Source: Endomychus coccineus
Taxonomy: Eukaryota > Arthropoda > Insecta > Coleoptera > Endomychidae
NCBI GenBank assembly: GCA_958510875.1
Contig: OY294070.1
Location: 121,190,703-121,254,702 of the forward strand
DNA: 64,000 bases
Direction of reading: 5' to 3'
In this document: positions 47,695 through 57,827 of the stretch, in pieces
Layout of the letters: each line of letters opens with the position of its first letter
Position numbering within the stretch: position 1 is the stretch's first letter
Notes under the pieces: model-generated
What the model was told of the DNA's origin: nothing
The model's input: the letters and a program-made list of their open reading frames with translations, nothing else
Databases searched by the model: none
Program-made: the position numbers and the translations under genes

Positions 47695-47808
47695 ATGATT
47701 ATTGTGCGCCGAAATGTGGTGAGTAATGTGTGCTTTCGGCTCTAATTTTGGTCTCTCGATTTCAATTAAACGTTTAATATTTTCTTTGCTGGATATTTTC
47801 AGTACAAG
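47695..47808 (-). CDS. 114 nt exon of an unidentified host gene
   Basis: On the minus strand a T-run ending TTTTTTTTGCAG is followed by 114 nt open in phase 0 and by GTAAGTATGA. The 38 residues read LVLKISSKENIKRL, then IEIERPKLEPKAH, then ITHHISAHNNH (basic then histidine-rich). Splice signals are near consensus on both sides. Transcription order on the minus strand puts it upstream of the exons at 35295-35414 and 27914-27940, all in phase 0. The intron to the next exon would be about 12.3 kb, mostly transposons. Gene not recognised. Confidence 0.75.
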
Positions 47809-47814
47809 CTGCAA

Positions 47815-48430
47815 AAAAAAAAAACAAGGTTAATATATTTTAAAATTGTTTGACGATGGCAGGGATCCAAAATATGGTACAGTAAATGAACATTTATCAT
47901 AAAATGCTAGTTCCACGTATGGAAAGAATATAGATTGAGTTTGAATCAGCGGTGTATAGGAGAGTCTTGTGAGTTAGAGCAAGTCAGACGACCTGTATTG
48001 TTTAACAAATATCTGACAATATGCAAAATGCGTAATCTGGTTAACTGTCTCTTCACTTTCAGCAGTAACTCGCGATAGAAGCATGGATATATATTGATTT
48101 GAGAACTTTTAATATCTCGCAACTGGATGATAAGCGCGCTATGAATACAACGCCCATTTATCCCCATTTTTATCGGATCTCACTCGCACTTATTGAATCC
48201 CTATTTACCGCTGACTCAAACTCAATTTGAATTTATAAAAATAAAAATCTGTAGAAATAACATGAAATTGGATAAAAGTTCTTTTGTAAGATAATCTTAC
48301 CCAGATTAGAGGAGAGGTGGAGGGTATTACCACACTTTTCTATAATTTAACCATTTCGTTAACTAACCAATTAAAGGAGATGTAACGAGGTACTTGATTT
48401 AAATTTTTTTATATCGCTATCCCTAGAACA
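47815..48430. other. Presumed intron; no feature seen
   Basis: The frame at 47946-48167 (minus) has no motif. Confidence 0.4.
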
Positions 48431-48434
48431 GAAT

Positions 48435-48572
48435 TTTTTGCTCTATATTTTGACTACACGAGAAGGAAACCTATAATGTCGGAAGAACAGCGGTGGAGAA
48501 AGGGATTCGAATTTTTCTTGAAGGTTTGGTGGTTATAGGCATAGAGAAATAATTCACTAGGCAAAGAGAATA
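48435..48572 (-). repeat. LINE C-terminal fragment (family X), copy 2
   Basis: Shares the ACCTATAATGT...GAAGAACA, GGTTATAGGCATAG and CACTAGGCAAA blocks with 51850-52145 and 46120-46310. Confidence 0.65.
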
Positions 48573-48579
48573 GAAATTA

Positions 48580-49647
48580 TTCGAAAAAAATTATGTTAAT
48601 GTAAACAAACAGAATCAATATACATTGCCGTCTCTATAATAGCAATTTGCAGTTTTAAATTCATATCTTATGGTTATTGTTCACATGAGATTGAATAAAT
48701 CAGTTAGTTAGCTTATCATGAAACCACATCAATTACAGAAAATATAATAATACGTCGCTTAACGTTCCAAATTTCATCAAAAAGGTACATCAGTTCAGAG
48801 TAATGCAAATTATTATTGCTTCCAAACATTTGGTCCACGCTGTAGATTTTCGCGTTCTGGCGAATGCGCCAGTGAATACATCAGCTGGATCGCGGGGTTC
48901 AGCGTCCTCGGGGTCGGTTTGCTGACCAGTGGCAATAGATGCAAGGTCGAGTGCTCCCGCTTCAAACCGGATTCTTACCGACTTACCGTGTTGCAAACAT
49001 TACTACAAAGAATTTAACACGCGCAACGAGGTCTTCCATTAGTAACCTAACATAGATGATTCCAGCGTGAAATAAATTATTACGTACGTTTCTACCAACG
49101 TTAATGGTGCATTTTCATTATAATTGAGTATGAAATGATATAACGTCGATATGGAACGGAAAATAATTCATTTCCGGTGCACAACTAAATCGTTACATAA
49201 GAAGAAGAATCACGGCAAATTAAAGTGTGCGCCCATCTGGATTTCCACATTATATGCGAGTCATGCTATTCTTCTGGAGAAAGAAATATCATTACTCTAC
49301 ACTAACATCCGCATGAATATTTTCTAGCTGGACCGAAAATATCAAATAACCAATGCCGGAAAATTCACATATTTTTCAACTGTCCAAAACACTCCTGACT
49401 CAGCCATTTTGCATATAGCTAGAAAACACGTTGCTGGAGATTCATTTATAAATTTACTTATTTATTTAAACACATACCCATACGAAGACAAAAGTTCCAC
49501 CAAGAATATGGTAGGAAACATAATAAGATGTGCATCAATATAAAAATACGGGATGCAGTACTTTCAAAAATTAAATGACTTACAAATGCCTACATAACAA
49601 TCAGTCAATAAGAAATCATAATGAACTAAAATTGAAAGAAAAAATGA
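48580..49647. other. Mostly AT-rich; one GC-rich island
   Basis: 48820-48990 is GC-rich with a minus-strand open frame (48790-48996), but no family is recognised and I do not call a gene. Confidence 0.4.
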
Positions 49648-49649
49648 TA

Positions 49650-51189
49650 CCGGGATATCAAAAATTATCTTGGTCAAGGGTGGTTGTGGAATCTAAAACG
49701 TGGGTCTTACTTTACGTTTGAAATAATTATGTCACTGTCACACTGACATCATCAATAACCTACAAATTCAAAATTATCTTGGTCAAGGGTGGTTGTGGAA
49801 TGTAAAACGTGTGTCTTACTTTAAATTTTTGAATATGTTTTGTTGTGTCAGAATCTGTTGAGTCATTGTGCTGAAATTTTCTAATCCAATTTTTGAATCA
49901 TGCCTCTTACCACACAGCACAAAATTTTCATGATGGAAGCCTATTTTTGAACGGGTGCGCTAGTTAATGGAAATTGACAATACAGTCAACGTTTATGTTT
50001 GGACAATTTTCGAGAGCACTTCCCAAACGTGGCAATATTGCCGGACAATTTTTATGCGTGCCTTACAAATTGTGTTGAAGTGTTTCGCGAAACTGGTTGT
50101 GTGACTCATAAAAAAGGTAATGGTAGACCAAGAGTTCGTACAGAAGGAGTTGCCAATGACGTTCGTCAACGTATGGAAGAGGAGCCTGCAAAACCTTTGA
50201 AACGTCTTTCTCAGGAAATTGGACTTTCTTATGGAACATGTCAGAAGATTTTGAAGAAAGACTTGAACATGCATCCATATAAGATGCAAGCACATCAAGC
50301 TCTTCTGCCCGCAGACCACCCCAGACCCTTGCTTACTGTCATTGGTTTGTCAATAATTTAATGAATGACGATCTTCTGGACTTAACGTTTTTTTCTGACG
50401 AAGCGTGGTTCCACCTTTCGGGATCCATCAATTCTCAAAATATGCGAATGTGGAGCAATGATAACCCTCATGTTTTTACTGAATCGCCACTACATGCTCA
50501 ATAAATCGGTGTTTGGATGGCAGTTTCTCACAGAAGAATAATTGGGCCAATTTTTTTCGATTCCACCGTCAACGCAGAAAGGTACAGACACAACTTTTTG
50601 GCTGAATTTGTGCAACAGTTAAACGATGATGAACTTCGGTAGGGTTATTTCCAGCATGACGGTGGATCAGCAGATACTACACGAGAAAATATTGCTTTTC
50701 TCCGCGAGTTTTTTGATGACCGGCTGATAAGTTTGCATACAGAAGTTAAGTTTCCTCCGAGATCACCTTGTTTGACAATTAAGGACTATTCTATATTTCC
50801 TTACTTGAAAAACAAGATTTTCGCAACTCCGGTAAATAATTTGCAAGAACTTCAACAAAGAATAGTTCAGCAATGTGCAACCATAACGCCAGAAATGCTG
50901 CAAAAAGGTTTTCACAGCATGAGGATGCGCGTCAACTTGTGCATCGAACAAAACGGGGGAAATTTCCAACAATTACTGTAATTTAGTTTTTCTTGTTACT
51001 AAAACCGTTATTTCATAATTTGTAGTTCATTATTGTTTTACAACTAAAATAAATAGGTATGAAATTTGTAGGTTATTGATGATGTGAGTGTGACAGTGAC
51101 ATAATTATTTCAAACGTAAAGTAAGACACACGTTTTAGATTCCACAACCACCCTTGCCCAAGATAACAAGATAATTTTTGATATCCCGG
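49650..51189 (+). mobile_element. CCGGGATATC-ended element, copy B
   Basis: TA at 49648-49649 and 51190-51191. The ends match copy A. The first 60 bp or so of the left TIR (AAAATTATCTTGGTCAAGGG onward) is repeated directly at 49769-49825. The right TIR has a short AAGATAAC duplication. Total 1540 bp. Confidence 0.9.
49900..50981 (+). pseudogene. Transposase (copy B), stops
   Basis: Same protein as copy A but with in-frame stops. It starts MPLTTQHKIFMMEAYF and then has a stop. The frame 49999-50361 holds RLSQEIGLSYGTCQKIL and NMHPYKMQAHQALLP. The first catalytic block FFSDEAWFHLSG lies near 50390. After a TAG at about 50640 comes GYFQHDGGSADTTREN, with the second catalytic aspartate. KDYSIFPYLKNK holds the third, 41 residues later. 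It ends CIEQNGGNFQQLL at 50981. It complements the lesion in copy A. Confidence 0.88.
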
Positions 51190-51599
51190 TACAAAGAAAA
51201 AGTAATAATAATAATAAACACATGGATTGACAAGTTAGTATTTCTGATTTTAATGACTAACCAAATGCCATAATTCATTTATTGAATAATTCTTTCAATC
51301 GATGCTACGTTACATAGTATACAGCGTTGGAAAATATAGTAGGTAAATTAGTCTTTGCTGTATTTAAATAGAGTAAATACTTGCTGCGAAACTTAGGAGC
51401 ATAAAATGATATATTTTCAATAAGCGGAGAACAGTCTATGTGATTATTCAACAGCTAGTACACGAATATGAGCCATACTTAAGGGAGTCTAGGGATTCCT
51501 GTATAGGTTGCGATGGGAATTGCAGAAATCTCTAAACAATATTTACAAAAAAGAATATATGGCCATAAGTAGCACTTAAAACAAAAACTAAAAAAATTC

Positions 51600-51730
51600 C
51601 ATCACTCTTGCTAAACATTGTTGATATTTTGCTACAGAAACCAATTAGAGATAATCACATAAAACGCGATAATAAGTCGGTAAATAGTAGAACCGATGTA
51701 TAATCAGTGACTCAAAGTTATACAAATTTA
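51600..51730 (+). pseudogene. Penelope-like element C-terminal fragment
   Basis: Translation gives VDILLQKPIRDN, HIKRDNKSVNSRTDV, a stop, and SVTQSYTNLTH. It parallels the better copy at 56452-56624 (VNILTKKTNYYKRS...KSVNHRTDIQSLSQIYTNLIN), with a deletion of the YYKRSILEVI part. This is the end of the GIY-YIG region of Penelope-like proteins. Confidence 0.65.
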
Positions 51731-51849
51731 ACTCATTAAACAAATTTCTACGCACTTCTTTATAATGTTTAAAATTGTGTATATGTGGAAAGCTGATACC
51801 TCACTTATCGTGGTGACAAATTTCAAATACATCTGTTTCAAATTGTAGT

Positions 51850-52145
51850 TTTTTTTATACTTATGACTACAAAGAGGGAAACCTATGATGTTCGAAGAAC
51901 ATCGTGTGAGTCAGCAGTGGAATGAAGGGAGAGGAGCATTTCTTTAAGGTTTGGAGGTTATAGGCATAGGGAAAGACCTCACTAGGTAAATAGTCCAACA
52001 ACTTAGCTGTTCGATAAAAAAAATGAAGTCTAGTCCGCCTATCTGGAATCTCTCGTGGTGGAAGAACAGACGAGATTGCTGATGAACAGCGACTATGGAA
52101 ATATCTATAGAAAAGGGAGAGTACTCCCACCTTTCTACTTTAGCG
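51850..52145 (-). pseudogene. LINE C-terminal fragment (family X), copy 3
   Basis: Minus-strand frame with REIPDRRTRLHFFYRTAKLL, DYLPSEVFPYAYNLQTLKK. The WNSLPxxVFPxxYNLxxFK motif is the end of many insect non-LTR ORF2 proteins. It lies between the two parts of a Penelope-like 3' end (51600-51790 and 52310-52490), so it probably inserted there. Confidence 0.72.
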
Positions 52146-52309
52146 CAAAGGCATATGGTGCCAGACTATTTATTGTCGTGGCCCCATTATGTCTATAACT
52201 ATAGAAAAATTACTTTGTAGTGGTTTTTTAATGCATATTCATATATTTTGGTCATTAATGTGTTACAATTTCGATTATTCGTGTTTTGTTCGTTATGCGA
52301 TGTGGAAAT

Positions 52310-52490
52310 TTTGTATTGAAATCAATGCGATAAAGACGCTTAGTGCTTAGTGAAATTAGTTTGATAAATCCCACGCTTTAGTTGATGTGAATTAATTGCA
52401 AACGTCATCTGATGATGGTCGTGAGACCTAAAGGTACGTTAAGACGAAAATATAGTAGTCATAAGTGTTGAATGCCATTTCCCAAGAATT
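52310..52490 (+). mobile_element. Penelope-like 3' terminal segment, copy 2
   Basis: Aligns by eye with 56680-56840: TTGAAATNAATGCGATAANGAC, then AATTAGTTTNA, then the hammerhead-like block at 52403-52446, then GACGAAAATA and GAATT. Confidence 0.7.
52403..52446 (+). ncRNA. Degenerate hammerhead-ribozyme motif
   Basis: CTGATGA at 52409-52415 and the GGTC-GTGA-GACC hairpin are present. The following GAAA is TAAA and stem I (CGTCAT against AAGACG) is weakened, so activity is unlikely. Compare the intact-looking copy at 56750-56793. Confidence 0.6.
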
Positions 52491-52531
52491 AACATATAAT
52501 TTTAAATTATGTAAACATCTTTAATATAATA

Positions 52532-53876
52532 CACACAACCTCAAAAGTCTTGGACCCTCCCATATGTCAAATGATTCGATTAAGCCCGATTATTTTTCTT
52601 ACTGTGGTAAAAAGTAACATGTATTTAAGGTATAAAAAAGACAAAAAAGAGATGTCAATCATGAATCCTGACTTTATTATCAATGTTTTGACAGCAGTGG
52701 CAGTGAAAGCATATTCGGCCAAGTGACTAGTGTATTAATTTTTTTAAATTTTTTGGATTATCATGCCTGGTCGTGAAATTTCTGCGTTTAATCTAGCAAG
52801 AATTACTGCTTTACACGATGGAGGGCACTCTAATCATCAGATCTCGGAAATGTTGGGCATTCCTAGATCATCTGTTGTGCGAATAGTTCACAGGTACCAA
52901 GAATTCGATACAGTGGAAAACAGACCACGTAGTGGACGTCCTCGAGTGTCTAACGAAAGGGAAGATCGTTATTTGGTGCAATAAGCTCGCAGACACCGCA
53001 CAGCTTCAGCTCTCAGAAGCCATCGTACGTTTCGTCGTGTTATATCGACACCCACAGTTCGAGAATACTCCATCATGCTAATTTACGTGCTAGAAGACCA
53101 TTACCGGTTCCCACTCTACTTCCAAGACATGGTGCAGCCCGTCTCCGATGGGCGCGAGAGCACAGGGGTTGGCTTTTGCAGCAGTGGAGGTGGGTATTAT
53201 TCACAGACGAAACCAGATTTGGACTGGTGAGTGTGACAATCGGCAAAGAGCCTGGAGAGAACCAGGTCGTCAACAGCGACTTAATTTTCCCCGGGAAGTT
53301 GCTTGCTCCCTATCAAGGGGGTACTGTAATGTTTTGGGGAGGAATAACGACAACGCCCGACCACATCGCGTAAGAAGGGTGCAGGCTACACTTCAAGCAG
53401 GACATATCAATAGATTGGATTGGCCAGCCAACTCGCCGGATATGAATCCGATTGAAAGCATGTGGCATTACATAAGTAGAGCGATTCACAATCGAATCAA
53501 CCCACATCAGACTGCAGATGAGTTAGTCGTCACGGCGGTACAGGAATGGAACAATATTCCACAAGACACATAAACCGCTTGATTATTTCAATACACAGAC
53601 GTGTCAACATGTTATTTCAACGTAGGGGAGGTCATACCAAATATTAGTCAGTGTACAACATGTTTCATTACTTTTTTTATTCAATATTTTTTTTCAACAA
53701 ATTCAGACATTTCTTACTTTTTCATTTTCTAAGTATCCCAGTTTGTGTAAAATAATCCTTTCACAAGAAATAGATTGAACAAACAATATATTTTGATAGA
53801 TATCTTTTGTTTTTCTAACAAAGCATTTCATTAACAAGACTGAATGGGGGGCCAAGACTTTAAACGTTTAGTGTTG
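52532..53876 (+). mobile_element. Tc1-like element
   Basis: TA, then CACACAACCTCAAAAGTCTTGG at the left; near 53850 the inverted CCAAGACTTTAAACG...GTGTTG at the right. The TIRs are diverged (about 30 bp recognisable) and the right TA is not preserved. It carries the DD34E transposase relic at 52763-53573. Confidence 0.75.
52763..53573 (+). pseudogene. Tc1 (DD34E) transposase, deleted and shifted
   Basis: Starts MPGREISAFNLARITALHDG. A helix-turn-helix with the GRPR-type box follows (NRPRSGRPRVSNERED), stopping at 52984. The catalytic part follows in other frames: VLFTDETRFGL (first aspartate), FPGKLLAPYQGGTVMFWGGI, then NDNARPHRVRRV (second), then LDWPANSPDMNPIESMWHYI (glutamate). By my count 34 residues lie between the last two, the Tc1 spacing. 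A deletion between WGGITT and NDNARPH and several shifts kill the gene. Confidence 0.9.
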
Positions 53877-53929
53877 TTTCATTGTTACAAATACTTTTTA
53901 CTTGAAATTTCAATACTAAGTTTTTTTTT

Positions 53930-55425
53930 AGTTCAAATTGATAAAATTTTTTTATCTATTCTACGTTTTCATATTCCTAAATAGTAAAAAATTATTATGA
54001 AAAAACAAAGAATGTTAGTATCTAGACAAAAATACCAAGACTCATCTAGATTTTGAGCTATTATTCTTGGTCTTGACCTTTCAAAGTTACTTCTTGTCTT
54101 GATCTCGTTTTTCAAACCAAGGCAAGACAATTATTGAGGTCTTGTTCATTACTAATTATAACTAATTCAACTGATACAAGAATCAGAATCAGATCTTTTA
54201 AGTATGATCCTATTCGGTTAAAGGAACTTGCAGATTACACTGACGATTCAAATTTCAAATGTTACGAAAGCAATCACGTTGGCTGGATTATAACATCATT
54301 TGGCTCAATCGATGGTTAATCTGGCATTATTCTGATAAAGTTCGATATCAAACTAGACTATTGGAGGAGAATTTGCGTGGTAATGTTTGAATTGCGGTGG
54401 CGTATTGTAACCTATCTTGGAAGCACGAAAGAATCGTCGGATAATCACAGAGAAATCTGATCCGCCCGAGGGTGAATCATAACAAACAAATGAACGCTTT
54501 GCAAATTGCGAACTATAAGAGGTACTTTGGAAACCGTTAATTTACCACAAATTACATATCGCTTCATTAAGATAAATCACTTGCTGCTGTTAGCATATAA
54601 CTAACTGCATTAACAAGTCTATTATACATAATAAATGAACGAGATTGCTAGTTCGAGAATAATCTATCAAAGGTTAGTGATGTGTACCATATTAACACAT
54701 ACAACTTGCTTTCATGTTGACATACCTAGCACACAGCTTATCGTGATCACGATGTTCGACATCGTTCCAAAGACAACTAATCAAAGTCAAACCCACCCGC
54801 ATTGTTCGTCCAAATGCCTCTCTACATTGTACGTTTACACTTCATAAGCTTTTATAATATGTTTTATCTTAAACCGAGGTGTGCGGTATAAACTCGTAAA
54901 TGTTCATTTGATGTTATCTCAACTCGGATATTGCATATTAGCATCCCTTCAGAAAATTCATTGTGACAAGCCAATAAAATTTGGGCCACAATGAATTGCT
55001 AAAACCTTTCCTCTGCCTCACGAGTCCCTGATTCATATACTGAGATAAGAACATAAGTGATACTAGGTGTATTATAGATCGAATATCCTAATCATGGTTA
55101 TAAACTTCATTGGGGCGGTTTGTTCGACATAAACCATTCGAAATAGATGGCACACTTATAGTTCTTTCACAATCGTACACTTTCTTTTTTTGGGTAATTA
55201 ACTCAAGTAATTTCGATTCCAAAAGATTCCTTATGAAAAACCGACGAAACCTATCTGGAAATTAACATTGGCCAAGACAGATCAAGAACAGAACTAAATT
55301 TTAAAGTTTTCCAAGACCAAGATTAATAGCGGGATCTTGACGAGTCTAAATTCTAAAAAATGTTTGATACTTGAGAATATGAAAACGTAAAATAGAAAGA
55401 ATTTCCAACAAAGAATAAATCAAAA
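53930..55425. repeat. Inverted-repeat pair with about 180 bp arms
   Basis: ATTCTACGTTTTCATATTC near 53960 and CTATTATTCTTGGTCTTG near 54060 recur inverted at about 55285-55420. Imperfect but collinear. The interior (about 1.1 kb) has no recognised gene; the frames at 54134-54319 and 54635-54847 lack motifs. Confidence 0.55.
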
Positions 55426-56271
55426 ATTGAATGGAGCTGTTGGTTACTTTGTGATATTCCATTTTAACAGATAGAAAAAAAAATTACTTTCTTAAATATC
55501 ACTTTATTTGAAGGAACGTTGATTGGAATTTCGAACATAACAGTTCATCATCAAAACAGCTCTTGTAAAAAATATCTATGTAAGTACAATCACATCATAG
55601 TGCTTTTGTTGTAATCATTTTAGTTCAAAATAAAACCAATCATGTACAAATCTAATATGGAATTGTAACAGAAACACCCCATTTTGTTACCTTGCAGTTA
55701 TCATTTTACAAATTTAGTAATCAGCAATGAACATAAGAATCTCTGATACATGCTGCATAACCATAATTACGGTGCTTATTGGCTTATTGTAAGTGAAATC
55801 AGTATTCGAAATTTATTAAGCACATTCGAGTATATTTCAGTCATTGGCAGTTTCACCTCCGAATATTTAGAGCCGCCACTGATTCTTATGAAACTTTGTG
55901 AACATTCATTTAGGGGATGAACCAAAATGAATTTTGACTCTGTCCCGGGGTGTGCCCTCACTCTGGATTTATTCCCTTCTCGGGTTGAACATTTTGAAAT
56001 TTGAAATTGTACTTTACTTGTACAGTCCATCATAAATAAGATTTTTACGGTTGAAGTTGTAAATTTTGCGATGGAAAAAGCATCTATTCGAACGGCAACC
56101 TTAAATTTTATCGAAAAAAGTGCCATGAGTAAGATTGAAGGCCAGGAACAAACAAAGAAGAATATGAGTTTTTCACTTTTGGCAGTTACATCTCGGACAA
56201 AGTAATAATCCACTTTGCTTAGTACAGCATTTGATTTCATTTTGTTCATTTGAATTAATAATGATTCTTGA
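55426..56271. other. No gene called
   Basis: Contains a 166-codon minus-strand frame (55776-56276) without any recognised domain or codon bias that I can judge. I leave it uncalled. Confidence 0.4.
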
Positions 56272-56337
56272 CCCATATATGAATTATATATAAATTCTCG
56301 AGAAATAGGTCACACTAACACATATAATTATTATTCT

Positions 56338-56380
56338 CGTCTTTACGTACGTTTCGGTCTCAGACCATCATCTGAAGACG
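56338..56380 (-). ncRNA. Mutated hammerhead motif in the inverted terminal copy
   Basis: On the minus strand: CGTCTT, then CAGATGA (instead of CTGATGA), then GGTC-TGA-GACC, GAAA, ACGTACGTA and AAGACG. The core U-to-A change should abolish cleavage. Confidence 0.65.
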
Positions 56381-56451
56381 TATCAATGTATAAAACGTGA
56401 TTTCTTAAGACTAATTGTATCATCTAAGGCGCCCTTGCTGAACACTGTTTT

Positions 56452-56624
56452 GATTATAAGCATCAATTCGATTACAAAAATGTTAATATTTTAACTAAGA
56501 AAACCAATTATTATAAAAGATCTATTCTGGAGGTGATTCACATAAAATGTGACTCCAAGTCTGTAAATCATAGAACAGATATTCAATCATTAAGTCAGAT
56601 TTATACTAATTTAATTAATTAAAA
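56452..56624 (+). pseudogene. Penelope-like protein, C-terminal end
   Basis: Open frame DYKHQFDYKNVNILTKKTNY, YKRSILEVIHIKCDSKSVNH, RTDIQSLSQIYTNLIN and a stop. Known Penelope-like proteins end with HxFDxxNVxIL...NYxKRxxxExxHI......TDxxxLxxxY, which this follows closely. The upstream RT and the GIY-YIG catalytic part are absent, so the copy is 5' truncated. Confidence 0.85.
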
Positions 56625-56749
56625 TCCTTGCAAATTCCTACATGCGTGTTTATAATGTTAAAAGTGGGCATTTTTATTTGAAATTAGTGCGATAAGGACA
56701 CCTTAGATGATACAATTAGTTTTAAGAAATCACGTTTTATACATTGATA

Positions 56750-56793
56750 CGTCTTCTGATGATGGTCGTGAGACCGAAACGTACGTAAAGACG
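56750..56793 (+). ncRNA. Type I hammerhead ribozyme motif of a Penelope-like element
   Basis: All core elements are in order. Stem I strand CGTCTT (56750-56755) pairs perfectly with AAGACG (56788-56793). The core CTGATGA is at 56756-56762. Stem II is GGTC-GTGA-GACC at 56764-56775, with one extra T before it. GAAA is at 56776-56779. A very short stem III (ACG-TA-CGT, 56779-56786) is followed by A56787, the predicted cleavage site. Tiny stem III hammerheads that work as dimers are known from Penelope-like elements. The extra base between core and stem II is a deviation from the classical form. Confidence 0.78.
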
Positions 56794-56867
56794 AAAATAA
56801 TAAACATATGTGTTAGTATGACCTGTTCCCCGAGAATTCATATATAGATCATTTGAATTTAACAAAC

Positions 56868-57827
56868 TAATCTCTTTCCGCCGAGGCATTTCTTCAATTC
56901 ATGCAATTTTGCCGTTGCGACTGCGGAACTGTGCTAAATTGGACCGCTTTCGCTTCACATCGGCGTTGAATCGATTCAACAGCTCTGCATAATATACACC
57001 GGTGATCGTTTCGCCCTTTTCAAGGTAATCTATGTAGACCATACCGTTTGCATCCCAAAAAACTGTCACCATGACTTTGATGGCCGATAAATCCACTTTG
57101 GCCTTTTCGACTTTGATTCGCCAGGACAAGTCCACTGTTTCGACTATTCTTTGGTTTCTGGTCTGTTGTAATGGATCCATGTTTCGGTCACGGATATGAA
57201 ACAGCGCAAAAAGTTCTTCTTATCGCGCTTGAACATCGCCAAACACTCCTTTGAAGATGTCACACGGTCGCGCTTGTTGTCAACAGAGACCAAATGCGAC
57301 CCATCTGGCAGATAGCTTTCTCACATTCAAAAATTCCTGTCAAAATATTCCGTACCCGTTCGGTTGAGATGCCCATAGTCTCAGCAATCTCGTGCACTTT
57401 AACTCGCCTATCGTCCAAGATCATACCATGAATTTTATCGACGATTTCTGGCGTAGTAACCTCAATTGGACGACCAGAACGTTCGGCGTCCTTGGTGCCA
57501 CAACGAAAATCAGTAAACCACTTGTGAATCGTTCCAATCGACGGTGAAGAGTCCCCATAATGTTTAACAAGCGATGCTTTGGTTTGCGTAATGTTTTTTC
57601 CACGCAAGAAAATGTTTAATCAAGACGCGAAATTCACTTTTTTCCATGTTTACAAAAATCTTCAACGTTGCTTGCTTTCGATGGGTGTCAACAGAGAACA
57701 GAATGACATATCAGTCTGAAATTTTTAATCTGTTCTAGTTAAAGATGGTACATCACAAATGGCACATGGGATTTTGGATTGTAGCGCCATCTGTTTAATT
57801 TTTCAGGAACTTTTCACCTTGCCCTCG
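56868..57827 (-). pseudogene. Mariner, left end truncated
   Basis: Same family as 11926-14603. The right end CAGGAACTTTTCACCTTGCC, then CTCG and TA, ends at 57827. Minus-strand transposase: ASLVKHYGDSSPSIGTIHKW, GRPIEVTTPEIVDKIHGMI, VFWDANGMVYIDYLEKGETI and RKRSNLAQFRSRNGKIA. Between NLAQ and NGKIA the block that should contain the HQDN aspartate is deleted. At the other end it stops beside the Penelope-like segment. Confidence 0.87.

Larger units (their letters stand above)
56272..56855 (+). mobile_element. Penelope-like 3' end with an inverted terminal copy at its 5' side
   Basis: The segment 56690-56855 appears inverted at 56272-56440 over about 165 bp (shared GTCTTTACGTACGTTTCGGT and TATCAATGTATAAAACGTGA blocks). 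Between them lies the C-terminal coding end of a Penelope-like protein. Penelope-like copies are known for terminal repeats in direct or inverted order. Both terminal copies carry a hammerhead motif. Confidence 0.8.

Noticed and set aside
48255..48305. Possible further minus-strand exon with GGTAAGATT donor at about 48300
   Set aside because: The upstream acceptor is poor and the short reading frame has no phase support.
48790..48996. GC-rich minus-strand frame, considered as a host exon or a tRNA-derived SINE
   Set aside because: No acceptor/donor pair fits the frame and no A/B-box pair is clear.
55776..56276. 166-codon minus-strand frame
   Set aside because: No recognised motif, no splice context, AT-rich composition. 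It could be chance; kept only as a note.
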